Below, in pieces: positions 43,105-53,379 of a stretch of DNA of 64,000 bases. Location of the stretch: contig NC_090628.1 of assembly GCF_004359215.1 (NCBI RefSeq), positions 1,300,836 to 1,364,835 on the forward strand, given 5' to 3'. This DNA comes from Bremia lactucae (taxonomy: Eukaryota; Oomycota; Peronosporomycetes; Peronosporales; Peronosporaceae). Position 1 is the stretch's first letter; each line of letters begins with the position of its first letter. A program made the translations under genes and the position numbers. Below the pieces are notes generated by a model, which did not search any database, was not told the origin of the DNA, and saw nothing but the letters and a program-made list of their open reading frames with translations.

Positions 43105-44652
43105 ATGTATGATTTGCTCCAGAACAACGCTCGCTGCGTTCAAAAAGTAGCATGTGATGGCTCGAACATCACACGTCGTCAAATGTCACGCCCTGTGATG
43201 GTTTTGCTAATGCTCAGCAGCCTTGGGCTGTTCTTGGTCTATACTAACTTCGTTACTGTTTGGCGCGCCCCATTGATCCTCATGCTTTCAAAAGGGGCAC
43301 GTGCGATCCCGCAAGGCATTTCGAGAAGTATAGAGACGATATCGGAACCTGGGAAGAATTTAGAGTCTCGTAAAGCAGGCATCCAATTCGTAGACACACC
43401 TCTTTCTTACGACGCTGTCCTTATGGAAAAGCAGCTTGTTTACACAATTCACCAAATTGCGCAGAACACGAGTGAAAAGCGTGGCATCGTCCTGCCACTT
43501 TTTAATGACATTGCAATATTGGGGGTGTCCCTCATCATGGAGTTGAGAGCCATGAACGTGGACTTGCCGATTGAAATACCGCACTGCGGAGATCTAAAGG
43601 AGTCGCTTCAGCATGCAATTTTAAAGAAAGAGGACATGGGCGTTATACGCTTTTATGACGTATGTGAGGTGGCCGCGCACGCCGTCAGTCTCCTCGACCC
43701 TATGCGTAAAGTTTTTTGCGAGAGCTTGCGACAATGTCAAGAGATGTTTCGATCTTTTGACATAAAGATACTGGCCGTGACGTACTCTCACTTTGAAGAA
43801 TTGATGCTGCTTGATGCTGACGTGCTGTTTTTTGAAAATCCCATGACGTTATGGGAGACTGATAAGTACCGCGATACCGGAACATTGCTCTTTCATGATC
43901 GCTTGTGCCAGAGAACCATGTTTCTGGACCGACCAGTTCGAGGTAACAATCGACTGAGCCATCTGAATGTGTATATTGCACAGTTCCAAGTGGCACCGTT
44001 TGCACTGTTAAAGAACATTAAGCGTTCAAACGCTTCAAGTGAGAATATGATTGCGGTAAAATTAAATAATTATACACCGAGCGAGCACTTGCTGACGAGC
44101 CACTCGTGGAATCGCCGTTCAGGACACGAAATGGACTCGTCAGTGGTACTGTGGAGCAAAAAGCGACAACCGCGTGCAACGGCAATACTTGCGGCATTTC
44201 TTGCACGAAATGGCATCCGTCGGCCTCCTTCGTATGGTGATAAAGAATTTTATTTCATTGCTGCTGAGCTTGCCGAGACACAATACGCTTTCTCGGATTT
44301 TGGAGTCGGGGGCGCGGGTTGGGAATTTTTAGATAATGGCCCCGAAAAGTCGATTATTTGCGGACAAGCGTCACACAACTTTCCTGTTAAACCGTCAAAT
44401 GCCAGCGCCGTAGCCAATACGAGCTTGCTGTATCTGAACAGCGAAGATATCCTCAAATACGATGTGAAGAATAGGCCGGTTTACTATAGCCAGGCAAGGT
44501 TATATGAGGTGTATCCCGGTTCTTTCAAAGATCGCGGCCTAAACCAAAAATGCCCATTCGACGTCACGGGCGTGATGCTAACGTCTAGACAAAATGATCG
44601 TATCTTACTGCGTCAACGCTTTTACAAAATTGCGGAAGCCTGGATGCGATAA
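43105..44652 (+). CDS. Type II membrane glycosyltransferase, MNN1/GT71-like alpha-mannosyltransferase
   Basis: 515 residues from the ATG at 43105. The frame is open further upstream, but only without an ATG. A single membrane segment at residues 31-53 near the N terminus fits a Golgi signal anchor with a lumenal catalytic domain. LPIEIPHCGDL (about 154-164) and LMLLDADVLFFENP (233-246) are hallmarks of the MNN1-type mannosyltransferase family. DAD at 237-239 is the metal and nucleotide-sugar binding motif. MDSSVVLWSKKR (about 343) also fits this family. It probably adds mannose to glycoproteins in the secretory pathway. Length and motifs are normal and I see no disabling change. No intron is needed. 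The exact linkage made is not predictable from sequence. Confidence 0.8.
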   Translation: MYDLLQNNARCVQKVACDGSNITRRQMSRPVMVLLMLSSLGLFLVYTNFVTVWRAPLILMLSKGARAIPQGISRSIETISEPGKNLESRKAGIQFVDTPLSYDAVLMEKQLVYTIHQIAQNTSEKRGIVLPLFNDIAILGVSLIMELRAMNVDLPIEIPHCGDLKESLQHAILKKEDMGVIRFYDVCEVAAHAVSLLDPMRKVFCESLRQCQEMFRSFDIKILAVTYSHFEELMLLDADVLFFENPMTLWETDKYRDTGTLLFHDRLCQRTMFLDRPVRGNNRLSHLNVYIAQFQVAPFALLKNIKRSNASSENMIAVKLNNYTPSEHLLTSHSWNRRSGHEMDSSVVLWSKKRQPRATAILAAFLARNGIRRPPSYGDKEFYFIAAELAETQYAFSDFGVGGAGWEFLDNGPEKSIICGQASHNFPVKPSNASAVANTSLLYLNSEDILKYDVKNRPVYYSQARLYEVYPGSFKDRGLNQKCPFDVTGVMLTSRQNDRILLRQRFYKIAEAWMR

Positions 44653-45245
44653 ACTCGGCGACATATTACGAGAAAAGGCCATTTAGAGGGTCGGCGCTAG
44701 CTGTCGGATTACATAATGCATGCTCAAAAAAGAAATCTTAACTCGACTACTTCACGCAACCTCGTTTTGCAAAAGCTGGATTACATCTTATCGATAAAAA
44801 TACTGGTCCCTCGAGGTGTTTTTTTCTATTTATGGAGTCCACATTAAAAGTTGTCTCGCTGACAAACACGGAGGTATATGCCCGCCGTCGCTATGGCTCG
44901 TAGCAAGGAATTACTTTACGCTAGCGAGTTGGGAGAGGCACATCAGAGGATGCATATAGTCTCATTTTAGACGTGATGCATCGGTAGATGCAATATTATT
45001 TTAATTTTAAAATTCTCCTTTCTGGCATAAAAAATATTTCTGTTTACTATCATCGGCACTTCTGCTTCATAGCTCGATAATCCCAGTTTGTCACATGATT
45101 TAAAAAGATTGGGACAAAGTCAGGCTAGAACACGCCATGGTGCTGTTAAAAATAATATATTCAATGCTGTATCGCTCAGCCCTTACAACTGTGACCGTGG
45201 AACTGATGCGCGCAAGAAAATCGCTTGGCAAGGTTCGTTTTTACG
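44653..45245. other. Intergenic spacer
   Basis: Sequence after the glycosyltransferase gene with no repeat or RNA feature that I can support. A 66-codon frame at 45088-45288 has no recognisable motif. Confidence 0.4.
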
Positions 45246-45368
45246 ATGTCTGCGAGCTACAAGCGCCAGGAACGCGAAGCGTCCATAATTCTGCATAATT
45301 TCCATGATATGGCTGCGCGTGGGTATGGAAAGCCCATGTCTGTAGAACAGAAGGATTTTGCCAAATAA
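45246..45368 (+). CDS. Small hypothetical ORF (40 codons)
   Basis: It runs from ATG 45246 to TAA 45366-45368. The peptide begins MSASYKRQEREASIILHNFH and is hydrophilic and codon-like, and an AATAAA-like signal (AAATAAAG) overlaps the stop. The nearest upstream in-frame stop is at 45204-45206. It could be a real microprotein or the last exon of a gene whose earlier exons I cannot place. I do not recognise the product. Confidence 0.3.
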   Translation: MSASYKRQEREASIILHNFHDMAARGYGKPMSVEQKDFAK

Positions 45369-45629
45369 AGCATTTTCCTGTTTAAATTGATTCACACAAC
45401 TAAAATGCTCGGATGTGGGCTTTGCCAGTGAATTCCACTCAACATTACATTTTACAAAGGTTGGCGTTTTTGATGTTCAACACCTTAAAGCACGAAGAAA
45501 GCTCTGTAGCAAATGGAAGCGTGGTGGCAAAAAACAAGGACAAGGGCAGCTTTGCTAAAAAATATCGAAATGTTTTTTTTTTCTATTGTGCGCTTTGACT
45601 CTGTAACTGTCCTACGTGTAGCAAAGTTC

Positions 45630-47954
45630 TCACTTTAGTCGCGCTTTCTTGACGCGATCAAAGTACTCCTTCACAGTAATGCCTTTGCGAGAGGCCTTGA
45701 CCTTGTCCGAGACGACCGTCTTATTTTTCTTTTCCAATATGATCTCAGCAGGAGAGCGGAGCGTCATCCACGATCCATCGTCATCTTTTATACGAATAGT
45801 AGCGTTTGCTCTTTCTTGAACGTTTGTCGGGGCACCACCGACGTATTCAACCTGGCCCTCACGTTCCTTGCGCTTGGCCTCCATGCGCTCGGCGTCTTTT
45901 TGCTTGCGTTCTTGCTGTTTGGCCAACAGGAGATCAATATCAATTTCTAACCCATCAGTGGTCTTTTTTTCGCCAGCACCTTTGACTTTATCTAATAAAT
46001 CGTCAGGAAGTGCTTCCACCACGTGCAGCTTATTGGAGGTCATAACGCGGCCATCTGGAAGCTGAATAAGCTTTCCTTCCGCCAAGTTCTTATCAAGCTT
46101 GTCTCTCGACATGTACATGGTCGTTTGATTTGCACGAACAAACTGCAAGCGTTCTGCACTCGTCATTTTTTGATTCATTGCATCATTTAGCTCTTGCGCG
46201 TGAAGATCTTGCTGAATATTGGCTTCGCGATTGCGACGATTAATCTCATTGATACGGAGAACGTCATCAGAATTGTGATTCTTTCGCTCTTCGTTCTTCG
46301 CCAGTAACTTTTGCAGCCGCTCCTCGAGCATGACAGCCTTTTCAAAGTTTTTCATATCCTGAGCAGCTCTCAAGTCTCGTTCCAATCGCACTCGTTGCAC
46401 ACCGAGCGAGACACTAGAAAGACCCACTGCCTGTTTCCGCTTCACCATTTCGTCGACTTCTGCATCGGTATAATTGTGCTGTGTGATCAATCGTTCTTTC
46501 TTCGAATACAAGCGCTTGACTTGTCCATAAGTCGGAAAATGAAGACGTTCCTTGTTCATGACGGCTCGCCACAATAGAAATTCACGTTCACGCAGCGAAT
46601 GACCCGACACGCCATTGAGCTTCCACTCGCGTCGACTCTTGCCAAAAGCACAGATAATACCCATATGTGTCGTCTCGCCACAAAATGTATACCCCCGTGG
46701 TAACTTGCAGACATTCACCACCTCGCAAAAACGGTAGACCATTTCACCATCGACCATTTCAATCGGAACACGCACATACACACCACGCACTAACATTGCA
46801 AAAAACGGCTCAAAAAAGTGCTTTTCAAAAAAAATTCTTCGTTTAAGCAAGTAGTGATTGGCTTGATCCCACGTCACGGGCACGTTTTCCTCTGGACGAG
46901 TCGCAGCAGCCACTTCGTCTTCATCGACCGTCTTGATTGTCGTGAGATCTGCCGCTTTCGACGACTTCTTGGGTTTGCGTGAATCACTTGCGTCACTATA
47001 GTCTTCATCATCGTCGACATGACTACGGCGTCGTCCTGAACCGCCACGTTGGAGTTCCCTCCGTCGACGTCGCTTCTCGGCCAAGTCACGTCCCCTCCTA
47101 CTACCTCCTTCCTCCTCGGAACTGCCATCCGCACCAAATCGATTGCTCAAGATCGAACGGCTCTTGTCACTTGTTTTGTTTGCCTTGAGATTGTGTAGCG
47201 CTTCTTTCCGTCGGTCTTGATCTTTACTACGACCTCCACGTCGGCTCGATACTAACTCTTCCTCTCCGTCATCCTCTTCTGAAAACCCATCCTCAGCCTT
47301 GCCTTGAGATGCAGCAAGCCGTTTTTTCAAATCCCGCTCCTTATTTCGCTGTTCTTTGGCCTCATACCGTTCGAGCAACCGCTTTTCTTTTTCCACCTCT
47401 GTTAGCCCAGCTACATCGGCATCATCGTCCTCGTCTCCATCAAACTCCTCCTCCTTGACCCGAAGTTTACTTCGTCGTTGCTTATTTCCTTCTCTTTCAT
47501 CATCCGCATCAATATCAGCTTCCGCTTTTGCCCGTGCTTGCGCATTTTTCTTAATTGCCTTGTTAGTGCTCTTGCCGTTGGCGCTAGGTTTCACCTTTTT
47601 AGAAGCGGGTGCACGCGCTTTCTTGAGCTTCTTCGGCGACGTTGACACGTCAGAGCCCGAACCAGAGCCTGATTCCGAACCGCTACCTGAACCTGACCCA
47701 CTCCCAGAATCAGATCCAGATCCAGAGCCGGAGCCTGACCCACTGCCGGAACCGGAGCCACTACCCGAATCGGAGCCACTGCCGCTGCCTGAGTCGCTAC
47801 CTGAACCTGATCCAGAGCCAGAGCGAGAACTCACAGAGCCTGAGGCGCTTGAATGGCCTTTGTCCGATTCATCACTGCTCTCGACAACTTTCTTAGCCAT
47901 GATTGTGGGGCTCGCCAATACGCGTTTCGGAATGAATAAGTTTTCATGACCCAT
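45630..47954 (-). CDS. RTF1: RTF1, Paf1 complex subunit (Plus3 domain)
   Basis: 774 residues without an intron. The Plus3 domain (about residues 358-480) contains [39 protein letters not shown] and [18 protein letters not shown]. In RTF1 it binds the phosphorylated tail of elongation factor Spt5 and recruits the Paf1 complex to RNA polymerase II. The Lys/Arg/Glu-rich region before it (about 110-340) includes the usual RTF1 low-complexity segment, and the C terminus is rich in coiled coil. Residues about 36-105 are a Ser-Gly/Ser-Asp repeat, longer than I would expect. The start is uncertain: ATG 47954 gives the full frame, but the second ATG at 47900 ([13 protein letters not shown]) is also a good start. 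Confidence 0.9.
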   Translation of the reverse strand: MGHENLFIPKRVLASPTIMAKKVVESSDESDKGHSSASGSVSSRSGSGSGSGSDSGSGSGSDSGSGSGSGSGSGSGSGSGSDSGSGSGSGSGSESGSGSGSDVSTSPKKLKKARAPASKKVKPSANGKSTNKAIKKNAQARAKAEADIDADDEREGNKQRRSKLRVKEEEFDGDEDDDADVAGLTEVEKEKRLLERYEAKEQRNKERDLKKRLAASQGKAEDGFSEEDDGEEELVSSRRGGRSKDQDRRKEALHNLKANKTSDKSRSILSNRFGADGSSEEEGGSRRGRDLAEKRRRRRELQRGGSGRRRSHVDDDEDYSDASDSRKPKKSSKAADLTTIKTVDEDEVAAATRPEENVPVTWDQANHYLLKRRIFFEKHFFEPFFAMLVRGVYVRVPIEMVDGEMVYRFCEVVNVCKLPRGYTFCGETTHMGIICAFGKSRREWKLNGVSGHSLREREFLLWRAVMNKERLHFPTYGQVKRLYSKKERLITQHNYTDAEVDEMVKRKQAVGLSSVSLGVQRVRLERDLRAAQDMKNFEKAVMLEERLQKLLAKNEERKNHNSDDVLRINEINRRNREANIQQDLHAQELNDAMNQKMTSAERLQFVRANQTTMYMSRDKLDKNLAEGKLIQLPDGRVMTSNKLHVVEALPDDLLDKVKGAGEKKTTDGLEIDIDLLLAKQQERKQKDAERMEAKRKEREGQVEYVGGAPTNVQERANATIRIKDDDGSWMTLRSPAEIILEKKNKTVVSDKVKASRKGITVKEYFDRVKKARLK
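47640..47850 (-). repeat. Coding microsatellite: Ser-Gly/Ser-Asp repeat of RTF1
   Basis: A degenerate TCX-GGX six-base repeat that stays in frame and encodes alternating Ser and Gly with Asp and Glu inserts. The reverse strand gives a Pro-Glu-rich frame (47356-47949) that I regard as a shadow. Confidence 0.85.
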
Positions 47955-48247
47955 GAATTGACGCCAATAATTAGAGAAAGCGTTATAATTACGGCATTTC
48001 TTATCTATTTATATTTGGATCAATTAATTTTTGTAATCCTTTTGGTCTAGATGTGAAAATTTCTGTGCACCTGCGAATAAAGTTCATTTATACATAGCTC
48101 AGTTAAACCAACTGATGATGCTAATGAAATTGCTATGTGTCCATCTTTCTGTATAGGTCGCCATTTAAAGCATCAATTTTCTTGTCATGCGTCTTCTCCA
48201 AGGTCACAAATAATAATGGATTGCGGCGATTCTGGTTATAGCGTGCT
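47955..48247. other. Upstream region of RTF1
   Basis: AT-rich spacer containing the presumed RTF1 promoter. I could not identify core elements with confidence. Confidence 0.4.
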
Positions 48248-48491
48248 TGTGATAGGCTAAAGTTGCCCTAATGTTACACAGTCCCCGTTAAGTACACTTA
48301 GTGTACTTAAGGGGATGGTCAACTACATTAACAAAGTAATAAGACCCACCGCTCGGGTGTGTTTAACATTTCTGACCAACCCTTGTGATTGTGATGCACA
48401 TAGGTGCATTCACATTATGAGGAATGACGGCTAGCGTCATCCGTTACGCGAGGAATCTAGAAAGATACGCTCGCAATACATATTAGTGTTA
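48248..48491 (+). repeat. Truncated GyB LTR
   Basis: It matches the first half of the GyB LTR (TAAAGTTGCC, then CCCCGTTAAGTACACTTAG, CGGGTGTG and GATGACGGCTAGCG-like blocks). It breaks at AGTGTTAT, where another LTR begins. The first bases (TGTGATAGGC) have diverged. Confidence 0.7.
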
Positions 48492-48978
48492 TGTAGCGGA
48501 GCTACCTCGCTCCTAAAGTCAGAGGAAGACTCTCAGACTCAGAGAGTCACTTAGTTCTATTGAGCTAATGGGTCTAACAACTCAGGGAGTCGAACATCCT
48601 ATTAAAGCTTAAGGAATCCTAGTTCAAGGGATTCGGGGGCTCGTAGAACCAAGTGGCAACCAGTGCCCAAGAGGATATACCTTAGGCTTTTTTCTATCTC
48701 TTACAGATCAATGCGCAAGACTTACGAAGGCACTTAACGCTTTAAGATCAAAAGGGGAACTGCACTTTGTTTAATTATTTAAACTTTAAAACCTTACCCT
48801 AGCTAATTTAAAACAGATGTTGACCGCCAGATTTATATCTGGCAGCGACCACGTTTGTTACCCATCATAAATGGTATTTAAATAACTAACTATTTTAAAA
48901 ATTACATAAAAGGGTATTTTATCCATAAAGAAAATGTACCACAACAACGGTTCCCCAAACGATGTGTGCCCTATTACA
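48492..48978 (-). repeat. LTR of another Gypsy family (GyC)
   Basis: On the minus strand it begins TGTAATAGGG and ends CGCTACA. The plus strand begins TGTAGCGGAGC. It is similar over its length to 60044-60514. A purine tract (minus strand CTGATGGGGAAGGG) precedes its TG end, so I read it as a 3' LTR in reverse orientation. Confidence 0.7.
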
Positions 48979-49031
48979 CCCTTCCCCATCAGACTGTTGT
49001 CACTCGGTGACAACAGTCTGATGGGGGAGGG
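48979..49031. repeat. Hairpin joining two LTRs (collapsed inverted repeat)
   Basis: CCCCATCAGACTGTTGTCAC and its complement lie back to back, with the small palindrome GTTGTCACTCGGTGACAAC at the centre, between the GyC LTR on the left and the GyB LTR on the right. At 60515-62859 the same two ends are separated by a 2.3-kb inverted repeat. Confidence 0.85.
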
Positions 49032-49552
49032 TGTAACGGGATAAAGTTGCCTTAACGTTACACAGTCCCCGTTAAGTATACTTGGTGTACTTAAGGGGAT
49101 GGTCAATTGCTAAATTAAAGTAATTAGACCCAGCATTCGGGTGTGATTTACATATTTGACCAACCCTTGTAAATGTGATGCACGTAGGGTGCATTCACAT
49201 TAGGAGCGATGACGGCTAGTGTCATCCGTTACGCGAGGAATCTAAAAAGATACGCTCGCAATACATAATAAGTGTTATCTATAGAGATGACATTTTGATT
49301 GGAAAAAATAGGTATTTATATTTAATGCGATTAAATATAAATTAGTCTGAAAACTACTTTCTTCTTGGTAAGTTCGTACGACGAGCGGTATTACCGCTCC
49401 CGTGACGACACTTAACCAAAGTACTAAGTGCGTTGGGTGAGGTCGCTAACGCGCCCACCACAACTACCTCACTGCACGCAAGAGAAGCTAGTTAAACCGC
49501 TAGGGTGTGCATCTAAGTTGAGCGTGGCCGCATTACGACGTGCCCGCCTACA
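49032..49552 (+). repeat. 5' LTR of GyB
   Basis: 521 bp, starting TGTAACGGGATAAAG and ending CCCGCCTACA. It contains long stems, for example a 13-bp perfect one at 49314-49326/49330-49342. Confidence 0.9.
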
Positions 49553-49608
49553 TTTTGTAGCACTTGAAATCCTTCCCACGACCCGCATTTCTGCGTGTGT
49601 ACGTGAGG

Positions 49609-50700
49609 ATGAGCCTCAATATTGATTGGGCTCAGTTCATCCACCTCTCCGAACTTCATCGAAAGGTTGCAGGGCTTATGGCGCAGGGTCTTGGTGAACA
49701 AGCCCTGGCCAGGCTTCTGGGTAGTCCTTCTGGGCAACATGTTGCTCAGTTGGAGCAGTTTGAGGCATTCGTGCTCGGACAGCGGAGGGCCGCGTCCGAG
49801 GCACAAAGTTATGCTGCGGCGGAGTCCGTCACTCAGACTCAAGATGAGCTGAGGCATGAGTAGGCTCGGAACGAGGCTCTCAACAGGACTGTTGAGATGC
49901 TCTCTGCCCGGCCGCATCAGCCGACGCCCATTCGGATGGACCCGCCTAAGTTCAATGCAACTGCAGCGCACACAATTGTCCACTGGCTTTTAGCCGTGGA
50001 GTAATGCGGTGTCCCGCAGCTCATAGAGGACGACAGCCGGATGCTGTCGTACGCCATGTTGCATCTGCGCGGTAATACCTCAGTGTGGGCTTACTCGGCG
50101 CTTATGGTGGACAGAAAGGCGTTCCCTACATGGGCGATCTTTAAGGATAAGGCTCGCGCCATGTACCAGCCGCCGAACAAGGAAGTGTTGCTTCAGGCGC
50201 GCCTCTTTGGAGCGCGACAGGCGAAGCGATTTCTGCAAGGGTATGTGCAAGAGATGCGCCCGCTGTCGGCGTCCATTACCGTAGGTCCGATTCCGGAGCA
50301 CATTAAGGTGCCTAAATTTATAAACCGACTACGGCATGGCCCATCTCGACAGGCCCTTAACAGAAGGTGCCTTCGACGATGGAAGAGGCAATCCAAATTG
50401 CCTTAGTTGAGGAGCAATCCTACAACAGTGCCTCGGCGACAGCTTGGTATAAGCCGTCGACCGAGAGGTCATGACACTCCCATGAAGTTGGGCAATGCAG
50501 ACGTTGTCTGCTATAAATGCGGCAAGCGCGGCCATATGATGACCCGCTGATATGTTAGGGTCCCTGCTAGGGCAAAGACGCCAAGCAAGAGGACTCCCTA
50601 CCCAAAGGGCGATGGCAAGAACCAGCGTGCGAGACGCATGAGTTCTGCCTCGACCACTGAGAGGTCGAAAAATGCAGGAGCGCAGTAGGGGCGTGATGCC
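49609..50700 (+). pseudogene. GyB gag
   Basis: It starts at the ATG at 49609 (MSLNIDWAQFIHLSELHRKV). In-frame stops occur at 49861 and 50002. A capsid-like region continues (AYSALMVDRKAFPTWAIFKD), and the zinc knuckle at about 50510-50551 reads CYKCGKRGHMMTR followed by TGA, so the last Cys codon has become a stop. The same mutations are present in the second copy at 63437 as far as it is visible. Confidence 0.8.
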
Positions 50701-50819
50701 TGCCCTACTGACGCGGACTCTGAAGCTACCCCTAAGTTCAGAGTTGTGGAACAAATGAATAGCATAGTCCCTGAGGTCTCGAACACTTTCGGACCTCAAC
50801 CCTGCTGGTCTATAGCGCT

Positions 50820-51790
50820 CAAGTAAGAGGCTATGACCAGGTGATGATTCTCCTAGTGGATTCGGGTGCATCACAAAATTTTGTGAAACTCGCGGCTCTA
50901 AAAAAGAGACCGGCGATGTTTGAGTCGCTTTGCCAGGATGGCAAGCGACAATAGGCGACCGTTCGTTTAGCGAACAGCGCGCTCGTAAAGTCTAAAGAGT
51001 TCAAGTTGAACTCGCCTTCAGTTTTAGTGACTACTCTTGTAACGAAAAGTTCACAGTGCTAAGTATGGAGAGTCCGTAGGGCCTCATCCTAGGCATGCCA
51101 TGGTTAGTTAAACACCAACCATGGATAGACTGGCGTACACGCACAGTTGCGAATTCTACGCAGGACACCGGAAAGGATGTGCTCTTGCAAGAGGCCTATG
51201 CAACTGATGTCGTTTCGAACACAGTTGATGGTGCGTTGACGGGATGTCAAACGTCACCGAGTCCTAACCAGCTCGTGGATACTGGGAAAGTGAAAAGGAC
51301 GATGACAAGTAGTCATGCGTCCGAATGTCCTGCACAGAGCCGAAAGCATACCGATCCTGGTGGTGTAGTGGAACTGATCCTGGTGGATTAGTGGTCCGCC
51401 AATCACTTCAGGGCCGGGAGGTCCCGGGTTCGATACCCGGGGCCGACAAATCCTCCAAAGCATAATGGGAGTTGGTCTTGCCCTGTACACCCAAAAAGGT
51501 GTATATGATTAGAAATGCAAAACTAACCAATCATCAATTGAAGGGCAAGTCTGGTGCAACACAGAGCCGAAAGCATGTGGCAGTAGACGGCGAGCTGACA
51601 GGTAGTCAAGCGTCGCAAGAACCGGCACAAAGCCAAGACCCTCGTGCGGTTGGAAGGGGTGCGTTATCCGAAACAGTAACGGCACCCGCTTCCCAGTCAA
51701 GGTCGTGGCCATTCGTAAAAGAGTACCCGACATTTAAGTACGGTCAAAGGCACGTCAAAACGAGTGACCTTTGGATCGGTCTTAATTAAA
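50820..51790 (+). pseudogene. GyB protease region, split by a SINE
   Basis: The retropepsin motif VDSGASQNFVK is at 50856-50888 and the end block GMPWLVKHQPWIDWR at about 51091-51135. The linker that follows is interrupted by a SINE at 51350-51559 and resumes after the duplicated target at 51560. Stops occur within the protease. Confidence 0.75.
51350..51559 (+). mobile_element. tRNA-derived SINE with 17-bp target duplication
   Basis: A 210-bp insertion flanked by CACAGAGCCGAAAGCAT at 51333-51349 and 51560-51576. It has an A-box-like TGGATTAGTGG at 51384-51394 and a B box GGTTCGATACC at 51427-51437. The T-arm is perfect (CCGGG TTCGATA CCCGG). The 5' and 3' acceptor strands do not pair, so it is not a tRNA gene. 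A second A-box-like TGGTGTAGTGG lies just upstream at 51361. The tail (51450-51559) is unrelated to tRNA. RNA polymerase III would transcribe it if intact. Confidence 0.85.
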
Positions 51791-52099
51791 TAGGACGGGC
51801 CTTTAAACGAGGTGTTCGAGACCGTTGAAGACAATATAGCGGAGGCATCATCAGTTGAGGTGCTCCAGCATGTCTTAAACTTCGCCGTGAAAAAAGGAAA
51901 ACTCCCGGAGATGTGCTGAGATATTTTCCTTGCCAAATTAAGGAAGGAAACGTCCACGAAATAGTTACACAAGTTCCAGAAGCGAATTTGGCGGAGGGTA
52001 GCTCGTCGCCCACAATAGACAAGAGCGTCCTAGAAACGGACAAAAAGAAACAGTTCGCTGCTCAAGGTTGGGATGCCGTGAGAGACAGTCCGTTCTCTA

Positions 52100-53130
52100 A
52101 GTTTTGTGGAAACATCGCGATTTGAAGGATGGCTACAATCAGGTACTCAATAAGAGATTTCGATGTAGCCAAAACGCCAGTAAGCACCCGGTGTGCTTTA
52201 GGAGTGGCTTGTGATGGTCAAGGTTTGAACCGCTCCAGCCACATTCAACCGAGTGGTGGCTCACGTGATGCGTCAGCACCGTGCCTACGCGCCGAATATC
52301 TTTGACTATGTATTCGTGCATAGTAGGGCCGAGAACGGGCTGACCGAAATAGAGTCGCACAAGCGTCATTTAAAACGCTGTGTTGCAGACTTTGGGTGAC
52401 TCTTAATTGTACGCCATCCTGCAAAAGTGCGTCGTTGGGGTCCCCGAGATACCTGTGCTGAGCTGCATCGTAGGTACACATGGTGTACGAGCAGACTCAG
52501 ACAAGGTAAATCAGTAAAAGAATGGCCAGTCCCACGACATGTTAAGGATTTGCGCCAATTCCTAGGGCTTGCGTATTACTTGCATAAGTCTACCAGGAAT
52601 TATGCTGAGCGAACTAAGCCCTTGTCTGACCTCCTTAAAAAGGACGCAGAATCGGCTTAGTTAAAAGAACAAGATGGTACGTTCACGTCAGTGAAGCAAT
52701 CTCTTATAGAGGCACCGGTCTTGGCATTTCCAGACGCGGATAAGCATTTTAGCGTCGTCTGTGGCGCAAGGAATTTTGCAATCGGCAGCGCACTCATGCA
52801 AAACGATGACACCGGCGTTGACCGTGTCATTTCTTATCAGTCCCGGCTTTTGAAAGCTGCGGAACTGAATAATCTGTGCATGACGAGGAGCTATTTTCAT
52901 AAAGTATGCCCTTGTTAAGTTTCGAGTGCACCTATTGGGCACCGAACCATTTTGGGTTTATACGGATCACGCATCATTGCGGACCGCAATAAACTCACCG
53001 TACCTCTCGCCTAGAATGGCAAGATGGCTAACATTCTTCTCTAATGTTAATTTTAAAGTTGAAAACTAGCCGAGTACGTCGAATGTCTTTGCTGACGCGT
53101 TGTCGCTCAGGCCAGACTTCGATGTAAGAC
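52100..53130 (+). pseudogene. GyB reverse transcriptase and RNase H
   Basis: Reverse transcriptase pieces appear in several frames: FKDGYNQVLNKRF (about 52120), a remnant of the YVDD region near 52300 (FDYVFVHSRAENG) and LRQFLGLAYYLHKSTRNYAE (about 52550). RNase H shows SVVCGARNFAIGSALMQNDD (about 52752) and ends FADALSLRPDFD near 53090. Both are broken by stops and frameshifts. Confidence 0.75.
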
Positions 53131-53379
53131 ACCAGGAAAGTGTGTCTAGTGTTAAAGCACAATCTGAGCCATCAATGTTGGCAGCAATTAAGGCGTACAA
53201 CGTAACGAGCTTGTTAGCCTCTTTTATACACAAAAAGCTACAGTCAGGACGAACATTGTCGTCTGCTGTTGGATCACTTCGGTGGACAAAAGGTCTCCCT
53301 TCCGTCGCACCTGAAGGCTAAGCTAAATCGCTTTAGCTTCAGCGATGGCCTGTAATGGCATCAGCTGTCACCTTGTGAT

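Noticed and set aside
47356..47949. A 197-codon plus-strand ORF rich in Pro, Glu and Ser
   Set aside because: It is the reverse strand of the Ser-Gly repeat and acidic/basic region of RTF1, so its composition follows from that gene.
51384..51445. A tRNA gene
   Set aside because: The B box and T-arm are perfect, but the acceptor strands do not pair. The segment lies inside a 210-bp unit bounded by a 17-bp target duplication, so it is a SINE head.
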